From NCBI GenBank assembly GCA_018830885.1, contig JAHJRI010000080.1:1-61565 (forward strand): a stretch of 61,565 bases of DNA. Direction: 5' to 3'. Both the position numbers and the translations under genes were made by a program. Under the pieces are notes generated by a model. The model was not told the DNA's origin, searched no databases, and saw only the letters and a list, made by a program, of their open reading frames with translations. This DNA comes from a bacterium. Lineage in GTDB: Bacteria > SAR324 > XYD2-FULL-50-16. This document shows, piece after piece, positions 8,949-18,603 of the stretch (its first letter is position 1; every line of letters begins with the position of its first letter).

Positions 8949-10073
8949 TTAAATGAGCTGGTTGATAAAGTTGGCTGTCTTTTGATACGCTCCCTCTTCC
9001 CCCAGCTGCTCTCGCAGATCGATCAGGTTCTGCTTGATCTCCAGATACGCTTCCCTGTTTCCAAGATAATACCCAGCCATCTTCCCCATTTTTTCAGGGG
9101 ATATAAAATGCGGATCTTCCGGCACAATCTCCCTGCCCGCAATGATATTCGGTAACCCGATGGCTTTGATGCGAAGCAGGTACTTACCAATCAAATAGGT
9201 CGACAACGATGTTTTATACAGAACAATCAGAGGCGTCTGCAAAATAGCTGTTTCCAGGGTCGCTGTTCCTGATGTGACCAGGGCCAGATCGGAATGAGCC
9301 ACGGCATTGTAAGTATCATTGTTGATCAGAGTGATATCCGGGTTTTCCGGGCCCTGAGAATCAGCTGTTTCCCCATGCTCCGCTGTCGGCGCCAGAGGAT
9401 AGAGAAACTGGACATCCTCCCGTTCCCGGGCGATCCAGCTGGCGGTTTCGCACAGCAAGGGCAGATGCTTGCTGATTTCATTCCTGCGACTCCCGGGCAA
9501 GAGACTGATGGTTTTTTTCGTCGGGTTGAGCCCCCATTTTTGAAAGAAACTGGCACGGTCCAGGGTCGGTTTGACGATATCCAGCAGGGGATGACCAAAA
9601 CAGTGCGTTTCCATGCCCTCTTTTTTGAAAAAAGCCACCTCAAAGGGAAAAAGAACAATCAGCTCGTCGACAAAGGCTTTGATTTTATGGATTCTGTTCT
9701 TTTTCCAGGCCCAAACCTGAGGGGCAACATAGAAAATGACCCGGATGCCTCTTTTTTTTGCTTCTTCCGCAAATTTCAGATTGAACGCCGGATAATCAAC
9801 CAGCAGCACAGCATCGGGTTTTTCCGCATCCAGTTTTTCGACCATTTCGTTAAAAATGGCTTTGATATGCCGGTATACTTTCAACACCTCGGAAAAACCA
9901 ATAACAGCAAGATCTTCTACCCGGTAAAACAGTCTGGCCCCTGCTGCGGCAATCAGGTCTCCCCCTGTCCCGATGATTTCCAGTTCCGGGTTCAGCATTT
10001 TCAAACGCTGGATGACATTGCCACCATGAAGATCCCCTGACGCTTCCCCTGCAATGACCATTAATTTGCGCAT
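8949..10073 (-). CDS. lpxB: Lipid-A-disaccharide synthase LpxB
   Basis: 374 residues, the normal family length. It shows VIAGEASGDLHGGNVIQRL at the N-terminus, VLLVDYPAFNLKFAEEAKKRG, FYVAPQVWAWKKNRIHKIK, SLLPGSRRNEISKHLPLL and the sugar-nucleotide block TSGTATLETAILQTPLIVLYK. LpxB is a GT19 peripheral membrane enzyme that joins UDP-2,3-diacyl-sugar and lipid X to form the beta-1,6 disaccharide of lipid A. It follows gnnB by 30 bp at the end of the lipid A gene group. If gnnA/gnnB work as predicted, its substrates carry an amide at position 3. Confidence 0.96.
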   Translation of the reverse strand: MRKLMVIAGEASGDLHGGNVIQRLKMLNPELEIIGTGGDLIAAAGARLFYRVEDLAVIGFSEVLKVYRHIKAIFNEMVEKLDAEKPDAVLLVDYPAFNLKFAEEAKKRGIRVIFYVAPQVWAWKKNRIHKIKAFVDELIVLFPFEVAFFKKEGMETHCFGHPLLDIVKPTLDRASFFQKWGLNPTKKTISLLPGSRRNEISKHLPLLCETASWIAREREDVQFLYPLAPTAEHGETADSQGPENPDITLINNDTYNAVAHSDLALVTSGTATLETAILQTPLIVLYKTSLSTYLIGKYLLRIKAIGLPNIIAGREIVPEDPHFISPEKMGKMAGYYLGNREAYLEIKQNLIDLREQLGEEGAYQKTANFINQLI

Positions 10074-10103
10074 ACCGTTACTCCATGAGGTTTGCCATGC
10101 CCA

Positions 10104-11612
10104 TCATCCGGCTGAAGGGCCCTGGTAATAAGCCCTGATTTCAGCACATACGCGGCCGATCTGTTTTTCTGTCAATTCCGGAAACATCGGCAGACTAATG
10201 AGTTGGGTGGCACACTGCTCAGAAACGGGGTAACTTGCCTGGCGTTCGCCTCGGGTTTGATATGCCTGTTGCAGATGCAAGGGAACCGGGTAATGAAATC
10301 CGGTATAAATCTCCCGCTGCTGCAGGTAGGCTGAAAGTTCCTGTGGATCCGGAACCAGTATGACAAACAGATGAAAAACATGACCCGCATAATCCTTGAC
10401 GACTGGTAGTGTTAAACCGGGAATACCACTGAGTTCCCTTTGATACTGACGGGCAATCCGTCGCCTGTTTTCGTTCCAGTTATCCAGAAGCGGCAATTTC
10501 GCCCGCAGAGCTGCTGCCTGCAGATTATCCATTCGTCCGTTAAAGCCCTCCAGCTGATGGTAGTATTTTTTGGATTGGCCATGCTCCCGCAGACATTTTA
10601 CTGTTGCCGCAATTTTTGGATCTGCGGTAATGACACACCCCGCCTCCCCGAAAGCCCCCAGGTTCTTTCCCGGATACATGCTGAAAGCCCCGGCCAGGCC
10701 GAATGTTCCTGCCCGTCTGCCATTTCTGTCTGCGCCATGGGCTTGACAAGCATCTTCCAGGACCATGAGATCAAATTTTCTGGCAATGGCCATGATCGCA
10801 TCCATATCCGCCATTTGGCCATACAGGTGGACCGGTAGAAGCGCTCTGGTTTTTTCCGTTATCTTCGCTTCGATCAGGTCTGGATTCATGTTGTATGAAT
10901 CCGGGCAGACATCCACAAAAACAGGGACTGCGCCCGCATGGGAAATGGCTTCCGTGGTAGCAATAAACGTGTTGGGAACCGTGATAATTTCGTCTCCTGG
11001 TTGAATGCCCATGGCCAGCAGTGCAAAGAGCAGGGCATCTGTTCCATTACTGACACCGACAGCATGGGGAATGCGGCAATAGTCCGCAAATTCCTTCTCA
11101 AATTCAGCCACATGATTCCCGCCGGCAAACGCCGTGTCCTGGATGATTTCCATAAACCACCCGTCCATCTGATTGAACATGGGATGTAAAGCCAGATTTA
11201 AATTGAGAAAGTCGACGCGCTCGGACCCCACCCTGACGTCCATCTCCATGGCCTGCTGACAATTGATAAAAGATACACCGTCCTGATTTTCCACCGACTG
11301 GGCCGTCACCACAAAGGGGATTTTGAATATTTTTGCTGCGGCAGCCTGCAACCCGGTTTCAAACCCGGCCCGGGAAGCCAGGGCAAGTTCGTTGAGCCGT
11401 GCATTATTGGGTATTTGCGAGAGTCCGTTGATCCATTGCCCAATGGTTTTGGGTGAAAAACCCTGACTGGCGCATATCTGAACCGTATGCGCGAGAATCC
11501 AGGCCTGGATCCCGGCATCGGATGAGCACTTCTGTATGAACTGCGCCGTGTATGTTTCTGGGTTTTGCAGGGCTTCAAGCAATAAATCAGGTGCAAGCAG
11601 AAATTTTATCAT
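10104..11612 (-). CDS. gnnB: Sugar aminotransferase (DegT/GnnB-like) with N-terminal degenerate PIN-like domain
   Basis: 502 residues against about 360-390 for ordinary DegT/DnrJ/EryC1 enzymes. Residues ~130-495 are the PLP enzyme: VSNGTDALLFAL, VPNTFIATTEAI, VLEDACQAHGA (Asp ~287) and SMYPGKNLGAFGEAG with the Schiff-base Lys ~316. The first ~122 residues resemble a VapC-type PIN domain (FLLAPDLLLEAL start, FETGLQAAAAKIFKIPFVVT, then DGVSFINCQQAMEM). The usual metal-binding acids are replaced: DTN becomes APD, FEDA becomes FETG. Two bases separate it from gnnA. The position between lpxA and lpxB matches gnnB, whose product transaminates UDP-3-keto-GlcNAc to UDP-GlcNAc3N. The symbol rests on context. 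Confidence 0.8.
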   Translation of the reverse strand: MIKFLLAPDLLLEALQNPETYTAQFIQKCSSDAGIQAWILAHTVQICASQGFSPKTIGQWINGLSQIPNNARLNELALASRAGFETGLQAAAAKIFKIPFVVTAQSVENQDGVSFINCQQAMEMDVRVGSERVDFLNLNLALHPMFNQMDGWFMEIIQDTAFAGGNHVAEFEKEFADYCRIPHAVGVSNGTDALLFALLAMGIQPGDEIITVPNTFIATTEAISHAGAVPVFVDVCPDSYNMNPDLIEAKITEKTRALLPVHLYGQMADMDAIMAIARKFDLMVLEDACQAHGADRNGRRAGTFGLAGAFSMYPGKNLGAFGEAGCVITADPKIAATVKCLREHGQSKKYYHQLEGFNGRMDNLQAAALRAKLPLLDNWNENRRRIARQYQRELSGIPGLTLPVVKDYAGHVFHLFVILVPDPQELSAYLQQREIYTGFHYPVPLHLQQAYQTRGERQASYPVSEQCATQLISLPMFPELTEKQIGRVCAEIRAYYQGPSAG

Positions 11613-11614
11613 AT

Positions 11615-12637
11615 CTAGTCCAGCTGGATGTTCTTTCCCTGTTGTTTCATGGAGTGCTGCGCCGCCTCCAGAATTTTCACAATTTCCAGTCCAAATTCAC
11701 CGTCACTGATCGGCGACTTGCCCTGTTTGATGCAATCAACAAAATGCTGGCATTCCGTCTTCAGTGCTTCCGTCTGATCGAGTTTCGGCGCATACATGTC
11801 CCCTGTCCGATACTGAACCAGTGTGTGGTACAAGACGTCCTTGTCCCCGATATTCAGCTCGACACCGGAATCATACACTTTGATTTTTTCAGTATTCTCC
11901 ATATCATTGTAGACAATCATTTTTTCGGAGCCGCCGATCAGTATCTGCCGGACCTTTATCGGAGAAAGCCAGTTGATATGAAAATGAGCAAACGTGCTGT
12001 CTTCATAGAACACGGACAGATAGGCGATATTCTCCAGTTTGTTCTTTACGTGAGAGACACCGTTAGCACTGACACTGACCGGTTTTTTACCGATGATGTA
12101 TTTCATGATGGAGAGATCGTGGGGGGCCAGGTCCCAGATCACATTGACATCATTTTGAAACAGCCCCAGGTTCACACGGACCGAGTCAAAATAGTAGATA
12201 TCCCCAATCTGTCCGGAATCAACCAGCTCCTTGATTTTTTTTACAGCACCCGTATAGAGGAACGTGTGATCCACCATCAGGATCCGATTCATCTTTCTGG
12301 CCAGCGCATTCAGTTCTATGGCGTCCCCGGCCCGATCGGTCATCGGTTTTTCAACCAGGACATGTTTCCCGGCTGCCAGGGCAGCTCTGGCCAGGGAAAA
12401 ATGCGTCTTGACCGGTGTAGCAATGGCAACAGCCGTGATTTGAGGATCATCAAGGATCTGCTGATAATCGGTCGTCGTTATCTCAACATTGGGAAAAAGC
12501 GCCCGCACTTTATCAAGCCGTTTTTCATCGGTATCACAAACATATTTCACATGGGTCTCATTCAACCAGGAAAAATTACGGACCAAATTGGGTCCCCAAT
12601 ATCCATAGCCGACAACAGCGATATTCATTATACTCAT
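11615..12637 (-). CDS. gnnA: Gfo/Idh/MocA oxidoreductase, probable UDP-GlcNAc 3-dehydrogenase (GnnA-like)
   Basis: 340 residues. A Rossmann fold starts with IAVVGYGYWGPNLVRNF, followed by IATPVKTHFSLARAALAAGKHVLVEKPMT, which holds the family EKP catalytic Lys. HDLSIMKYIIGKKP sits at the His-x3 position of the active site. The sequence style matches WlbA/WbpB/GnnA dehydrogenases acting on UDP-sugars. In Acidithiobacillus ferrooxidans gnnA and gnnB lie between lpxA and lpxB and make UDP-2-acetamido-3-amino glucose for amide-linked lipid A; the gene order here is the same. An alternative is an O-antigen 3-amino-sugar pathway, less likely inside the lpx group. First ATG chosen; another lies three codons in. 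Confidence 0.82.
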   Translation of the reverse strand: MSIMNIAVVGYGYWGPNLVRNFSWLNETHVKYVCDTDEKRLDKVRALFPNVEITTTDYQQILDDPQITAVAIATPVKTHFSLARAALAAGKHVLVEKPMTDRAGDAIELNALARKMNRILMVDHTFLYTGAVKKIKELVDSGQIGDIYYFDSVRVNLGLFQNDVNVIWDLAPHDLSIMKYIIGKKPVSVSANGVSHVKNKLENIAYLSVFYEDSTFAHFHINWLSPIKVRQILIGGSEKMIVYNDMENTEKIKVYDSGVELNIGDKDVLYHTLVQYRTGDMYAPKLDQTEALKTECQHFVDCIKQGKSPISDGEFGLEIVKILEAAQHSMKQQGKNIQLD

Positions 12638-12862
12638 TTTACGGTTTCCTGCATGTCTGATTGCTTTGAATTCAGGTCAGTATCTCCGGGCCACTCTTTT
12701 TATCAAATAACCGGTCGTGTTTCATTACTGAATTGCGGATTCTGCCACCGGCGGAAGGAGGGTATCGCTCAACGGGGATTTCCGTCTGAGAGCGCCCGAG
12801 ACAGAAGACGTGATACCGAATGATCCTTTATTTTTGGAATGGGATCCGTCAGTGATTCAAAC
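12638..12862. other. Spacer between lpxA and gnnA, no gene seen
   Basis: About 225 bp, the longest gap in the fabZ-to-lpxB group. I see no small gene and no clear hairpin terminator. A secondary promoter for gnnA-gnnB-lpxB could lie here, but no convincing motif pair was found. Confidence 0.4.
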
Positions 12863-13633
12863 TCAGCGGCAAACACCCCGCTCTGAAGTTTGAATAAAAT
12901 CCATAAACATCCGGATATGGTTGGATTCTGGGAACTCCTCTTTCAGTCTGATCAAGGCATCATCTCTTGTCAGACCGCTTTTGAAAAATATCTTGTATGC
13001 CTGATTGATAATATCAATCTCCTCAGCCGTGAATCCCTGTCGATCAAGACCGATATAATTGATGCCCGCCAGTTTAGCCCGGTTTCCGGCAGCGATGGCA
13101 AACGGGACAACATCCTGGGAAATCATGCTCTGACCACCGGTCAATGAATACTCTCCGATCCTGCAAAACTGGTGAACGCCGGTCAGCCCCCCCAGGTTCG
13201 CATGATCCTTTACGATAACATGTCCTCCCAGCGTCACCCCATTTGACATCGTCACATGATTGCCAACAATACAATCATGGGCAATGTGACAATACGCCAT
13301 AATCCAGCCGTTGTCCCCCAGGCGAGTGATGCCACCGCCGATCTCGGTTCCCCGGTTGATGGTCACGTACTCCCGAATCACATTGTTGGAGCCAATCTCA
13401 AGACAGGAGCGTTCTCCCCGGTATTTCTTATCCTGAGGTTCCAAGCCCAGGGAGGCAAAGGGGAAAACCCGGCATCCAGCACCTATCTTTGCAGGCCCTT
13501 CAATGACGACATGATGCGCAATGCTGCAATCTGCCCCGATCTCAACATCAGAACCAATTATACTGTAGGCGCCCACCTCGACAGAGCCGTGCAGTTTTGC
13601 ACCGGCTTCAACGATCGCTGTTGGATGAATCAT
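12863..13633 (-). CDS. lpxA: Acyl-ACP--UDP-sugar O/N-acyltransferase LpxA
   Basis: 256 residues, the usual length. It is a left-handed beta-helix of hexapeptide repeats (IHPTAIVEAGAKL, VEVGAYSIIGSDVEIG and so on) with the catalytic HIAHDCIVGNHV block near residue 120 and GLTGVHQFCRIGEYSLTGGQS downstream. The C-terminal helical part (GFTAEEIDIINQAYKIFF) is typical. LpxA adds the first 3-acyl chain of lipid A in the cytoplasm. With gnnA/gnnB next door, the acceptor may be the 3-amino sugar, giving an amide. It follows fabZ by roughly 60 bp. Confidence 0.95.
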   Translation of the reverse strand: MIHPTAIVEAGAKLHGSVEVGAYSIIGSDVEIGADCSIAHHVVIEGPAKIGAGCRVFPFASLGLEPQDKKYRGERSCLEIGSNNVIREYVTINRGTEIGGGITRLGDNGWIMAYCHIAHDCIVGNHVTMSNGVTLGGHVIVKDHANLGGLTGVHQFCRIGEYSLTGGQSMISQDVVPFAIAAGNRAKLAGINYIGLDRQGFTAEEIDIINQAYKIFFKSGLTRDDALIRLKEEFPESNHIRMFMDFIQTSERGVCR

Positions 13634-13693
13634 AAAATATCTTTCTGTAATATTTATCTTTCCAATAAATAAGGCGAACTCCGCCTGACCCGG

Positions 13694-14137
13694 CTATCGG
13701 GGATCCGGCGCTTGAATTGTCGCCAGTTTGAAGTCTGCCCGGGCAACAAGCTTGTCATCCACAAATGCCTCACCGGTCAAAAACCAGATATTCATTTTTC
13801 GTTTCACAATTTCGGATTTCAGAATCAGCTGATCACCTGGAATAACGGGCTTTTTGAACTTGACTTTATCGAAACCGGCGAAGAAAGACAGATCCTTCCC
13901 CCCTGATTCCGAAAGTGTATACCCGGCGATTCCGCCTGTCTGTGCCAAGGCTTCAACAATTAGTACCCCCGGAAAAATCGGGTTTTCAGGAAAATGACCC
14001 TGAAAAAAAGGTTCATTCACGGTGACGTTCTTTAAGGCTGTGCATCGCACACCTTCCTCCAGTTCCAAAACCCTGTCTATCAATAGAAAAGGGAACCTGT
14101 GCTTCAGTCTTTCCTTTATCTGCAATATGTCCAAAAC
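13694..14137 (-). CDS. fabZ: 3-hydroxyacyl-ACP dehydratase FabZ
   Basis: About 147 residues from the ATG at 14137, which has AGGA eight bases upstream and gives the normal family length; an ATG at 14182 would add 15 residues. Motifs are LKHRFPFLLIDRVLELEEG, then NVTVNEPFFQGHFPENPIFPGVLIVEALAQTGG, which contains the catalytic His and Glu of the hot-dog dehydratase. FabZ supplies trans-2-enoyl-ACP for fatty acid synthesis and shares the 3-hydroxyacyl-ACP pool with LpxA. Its place directly upstream of lpxA is the common Gram-negative order. Confidence 0.95.
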   Translation of the reverse strand, partial: VLDILQIKERLKHRFPFLLIDRVLELEEGVRCTALKNVTVNEPFFQGHFPENPIFPGVLIVEALAQTGGIAGYTLSESGGKDLSFFAGFDKVKFKKPVIPGDQLILKSEIVKRKMNIWFLTGEAFVDDKLVARADFKLATIQAPDPR

Positions 14138-14216
14138 CATGGTCTCTATCCTGTCTTGTTGGTTAACCCCGAACCGGTCCATTCTGACAACAATTCCGGA
14201 ATTCTGTCGGCCTCAT

Positions 14217-14741
14217 TTATTCAATGGTCTGAATGCTGTTATACCGTTCTGTTGCTTTATCGGTAATATCTATCATTTCGAACTTAGAAAAAAGAATCGT
14301 CTGTTTGATATTGAACTCAAGGATCAGGTCAAAATTCTCCTCTTTGGCAATATCATTGATGACAAGAACCAGGTCTTTAAATATTTTGGTTGTGTGTCTC
14401 ACCTCGTCCTGCCGAATACTGTTTTGTGCTTTGGTTAACTCATCTCTCAACTCATTTTTCATTTTAACGATTTCCTGCTGTTTCTGAGCCCTGGCTTCCT
14501 GGTTTAACATGATATTGTTCTTGAGTTCGGCCTCTTTATTCAGCAGATCCTGTTCCTTGCTCTTTAACAGGGCCTGGCTGCGTCTGGCCTGGACTTCCAG
14601 GAATTTCTTTGATCGTTTCCCCTCGTTGGACAGATTGATCGCTTTGTTCATATTGACATATCCGACCTTCAAGACAACCTGTCCGAATGCCACAGTTGTC
14701 AGCAAGATAAACCCCGTTATCAGAATCAGTTTTTTCATCAT
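14217..14741 (-). CDS. OmpH/Skp family periplasmic chaperone
   Basis: 174 residues with a signal peptide (MMKKLILITGFILLTTVAFGQ), then LKVGYVNMNKAINLSNEGKRSKK and a long charged coiled coil (about residues 45-130, rich in KEQDLLNKEAELK-type heptads). The C-terminal part DLILEFNIKQTILFSKFEMIDITD is the short beta segment of the jellyfish-shaped trimer. Skp holds unfolded outer-membrane proteins in the periplasm. ompH-fabZ-lpxA is a conserved order. The usual upstream bamA and intervening lpxD are not present here; a CPBP gene lies upstream instead. Confidence 0.88.
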   Translation of the reverse strand: MMKKLILITGFILLTTVAFGQVVLKVGYVNMNKAINLSNEGKRSKKFLEVQARRSQALLKSKEQDLLNKEAELKNNIMLNQEARAQKQQEIVKMKNELRDELTKAQNSIRQDEVRHTTKIFKDLVLVINDIAKEENFDLILEFNIKQTILFSKFEMIDITDKATERYNSIQTIE

Positions 14742-15013
14742 ACTCCTTGTTCTGTCATGTTACAGAGAGTCGCCATCGATTGAGAATTCGCCGGGCCTGC
14801 CCGGAACGAATGGGATTCCCAAAACGGATTATTCCCACAAAATAAAACCAGTTAGCCCGTCATCGAATCTAACCTCTCATTCTGCCCACTTTCTGTTGGA
14901 TAGTCAATCTGCAAACCGGGACACATGCTCACCAAATAGCCATTTAAAAAGGCCGGGCGGTCTCCAGACGGATCTGATTTTCGTTTTTCCGGAGCACCCC
15001 GGTCCCGAACGCA
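14742..15013. other. Intergenic region upstream of ompH, no gene seen
   Basis: About 270 bp that probably holds the promoter of the leftward ompH-fabZ-lpx group. Short frames look random. I could not identify a reliable promoter pair or terminator for the CPBP gene that ends at 15014. Confidence 0.4.
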
Positions 15014-15712
15014 TCAAAAAATGATGATAAAGATATCGTAAAACGCATGTGTCAAACCGACCACGGCAAAACCCCTGACTGAGTACAGGGTTGTAAACCA
15101 CAACCCGGCGAGAAAGCGGAATAAAAAAGAATAGATCTCAAAACTATCCCCGGCATTCCCAACATAGTGGGCCAGCGAAAACAAAAAAGAGGCGGTAATC
15201 ACCGCCACTGTAATTGAAAGCCATTTGAGACGAATCAGCTTGTAACAGATCCATATCAGACTGGAGGTCAGGATGACACGAAAGAAAAGCTCTTCGAACA
15301 GTCCGGCGCCAATAGCCAGTCCCAGGTCACCAATGATCGACCCTGAGATGGTTCCCGTCATAAAAAAAAGCTTCACCATAATCAACTTGATCAACAATCC
15401 TGAAACAGCACCCCAGCCAATGGATTCTATCACGAGCAGCAGAAAGATCCGTTTGCGAACCTCCAACCCCCGTTGATAGAGCAGCGGGACCGCCAGAATG
15501 GCCGCCGTGATCATTACAAAACTGATGTGGTAGTGGGATATTCCCAGAAAATTGAGCAGGTTTCTAAGCCAGGCTTCAGGAGCGTTGCGAATGACGATAG
15601 AGGAACTGCTTTCCCATATTATCAGGATCTCATACAGCAATAGCATCACCAGGGTCGTGACCGCTCCGTAAAACCTGTGAGATGATATTTTTAGATAATT
15701 GGAGACCATCAT
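15014..15712 (-). CDS. CPBP family intramembrane glutamic-type endopeptidase
   Basis: 232 residues, strongly hydrophobic with about seven membrane segments. The signature EEXXXR motif is present as FEELFFRV near residue 140, followed by FLFSLAHY (second motif, His) near 187 and the late LTHAFYDIF (third motif, His) near 222. These Glu/His residues form the active site in Rce1-type proteases. Bacterial CPBP proteins serve in prenyl-protein processing, bacteriocin self-immunity or unknown tasks, and nothing nearby indicates a substrate. The gene starts 18 bp after the upstream exported protein ends, so the two are likely co-transcribed. Confidence 0.88.
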   Translation of the reverse strand: MMVSNYLKISSHRFYGAVTTLVMLLLYEILIIWESSSSIVIRNAPEAWLRNLLNFLGISHYHISFVMITAAILAVPLLYQRGLEVRKRIFLLLVIESIGWGAVSGLLIKLIMVKLFFMTGTISGSIIGDLGLAIGAGLFEELFFRVILTSSLIWICYKLIRLKWLSITVAVITASFLFSLAHYVGNAGDSFEIYSFLFRFLAGLWFTTLYSVRGFAVVGLTHAFYDIFIIIF

Positions 15713-15730
15713 GAACGGCAGAGCCGGCTC

Positions 15731-16750
15731 TTACTGTTGTCCGTTTTCCAGGACTGGCTGCGGTTTTCGGATCAGAAAGAAAAATAGCCCCAAAAATAAG
15801 AGTCCCGCAAGGACAATGGCGGGATAAAAGAACTGGTTCTGGGATATTGGAATTTGCCGGATGATCACTTTGATTTCGCTTTGATCGCCATCTAAAAAAA
15901 GCGTTTGGGAATCATAGATTTTATTGCCAAATTGCTTTTCCTGCTTCACCACTCTGGATGAAGAAAGTTTCGGCGGCCTGTCAAAATCGAGTTCCAGTGA
16001 ATTGAGGGGTGTGATAATCTCCATTTCTGCGGTCCGGGGTGGAAGATGGTTTATAAATACATCCGATCGTTTTTTTACCGACAGGTCATAGCTGAAATAG
16101 AGTTGGTGATCCCCCGGAGGAACCAGCAGCTTGAACAGGATATTCTCCCTTTCCCGCTTCGCCTGGAATCGGTCCTGGCGCTGATAAAACCTGAAATTTT
16201 CAGCCCCGGCTGGAATCTGCTTGATCAATGGCTCGCTCTCGACATCCACTACGTTGCCGGTTTTATTTGATATATTTATAATTTCTGTAACCTGCAACGC
16301 CTCTTCCAAAGCCTCAAAGACCAGAATATGCTTACTGAACTGAAGATTCGCCACTCCTGAAACCGTTTTCGGGAAAATCAGCTGAACGGTTTTCAGCGAC
16401 TGCCCGTCTACAAACCGGAATGGCTCGGAACTGGTCATCGAATTTTCAGACATCGCATTGATACGGAAAAAAACAGTGTCTTCCAAGGGTTCTATTAAGA
16501 ACTCGTAATGACCTTCGGCATTGGTCTGAGTCTGCTTCAGGGGAGTGATGACCGGTTGCCGCGCCATCACGATTTTCATCAACACGACGGTCACATTCAC
16601 TGCAGGGCTCCCCTGATCAGTCTGAACACTGCCCTGGATCTTCAGATCTCCTGCCGCCTGAACCTGTCCAAAAACCAGCAGCAACACCAGAATAAATCCG
16701 AGAGTGATCAAGCCTTGAAAACGACTTCTATAGCCACATTTAACATTCAT
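15731..16750 (-). CDS. Exported, membrane-anchored protein with carboxypeptidase-regulatory-like domain
   Basis: 339 residues. An N-terminal signal peptide (hydrophobic core LITLGFILVLLLVFGQ, cleavage near VQAAG) leads into a beta-sandwich like the carboxypeptidase regulatory (CarboxypepD_reg) fold: LKIQGSVQTDQGSPAVNVTVV, then NAEGHYEFLIEPL. The middle is beta-rich without a recognised family. A single transmembrane helix (about 310-328, AIVLAGLLFLGLFFFLI) is followed by a short polar tail, giving a periplasmic domain anchored at its C-terminus. Likely role is structural or binding; no enzymatic motif was seen. A 16-bp palindrome overlaps its start codon. Confidence 0.6.
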   Translation of the reverse strand: MNVKCGYRSRFQGLITLGFILVLLLVFGQVQAAGDLKIQGSVQTDQGSPAVNVTVVLMKIVMARQPVITPLKQTQTNAEGHYEFLIEPLEDTVFFRINAMSENSMTSSEPFRFVDGQSLKTVQLIFPKTVSGVANLQFSKHILVFEALEEALQVTEIINISNKTGNVVDVESEPLIKQIPAGAENFRFYQRQDRFQAKRERENILFKLLVPPGDHQLYFSYDLSVKKRSDVFINHLPPRTAEMEIITPLNSLELDFDRPPKLSSSRVVKQEKQFGNKIYDSQTLFLDGDQSEIKVIIRQIPISQNQFFYPAIVLAGLLFLGLFFFLIRKPQPVLENGQQ

Positions 16751-16764
16751 TAAGTATACTTAAT
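16749..16764. promoter_or_regulatory. 16-bp perfect palindrome at a start codon
   Basis: ATTAAGTATACTTAAT is its own reverse complement. It covers the first two positions of the ATG of the exported protein (start at 16750) and the 14 bp before it. It could be a protein-binding operator or an RNA hairpin shielding the initiation site, where no clear ribosome binding site is seen. AT-rich palindromes of this length do occur by chance, so confidence is low. Confidence 0.3.
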
Positions 16765-16869
16765 TTTTTGTAATCATTGTATATAGTAAAAATATAGGGT
16801 GCCGGGAAGTGTCCCCCCCCCAACCTATTTGTCAGCTGCGGAATGAATAGCGATCGTTCCCACACCCAC

Positions 16870-18531
<1,662 letters not shown>

Positions 18532-18603
18532 TCAAATTGTCCTGACGGCCACTCGATTTTTTCTTAAAGCGATCCTATGTGCAGGTAAAAAAACGTCAGC
18601 AGG

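Noticed and set aside
9294..10040. 248-codon plus-strand frame
   Set aside because: Shadow of lpxB on the opposite strand.
11552..12823. 423-codon open frame on the plus strand
   Set aside because: It lies entirely antisense to gnnA and the end of gnnB, shows no family features, and the opposite strand carries clear conserved motifs.
16805..16825. GGGAAGTGTCCCC-type motif, also GGGAACTGTCCCC near 35361
   Set aside because: Two short imperfect matches are not enough to call a repeat family.
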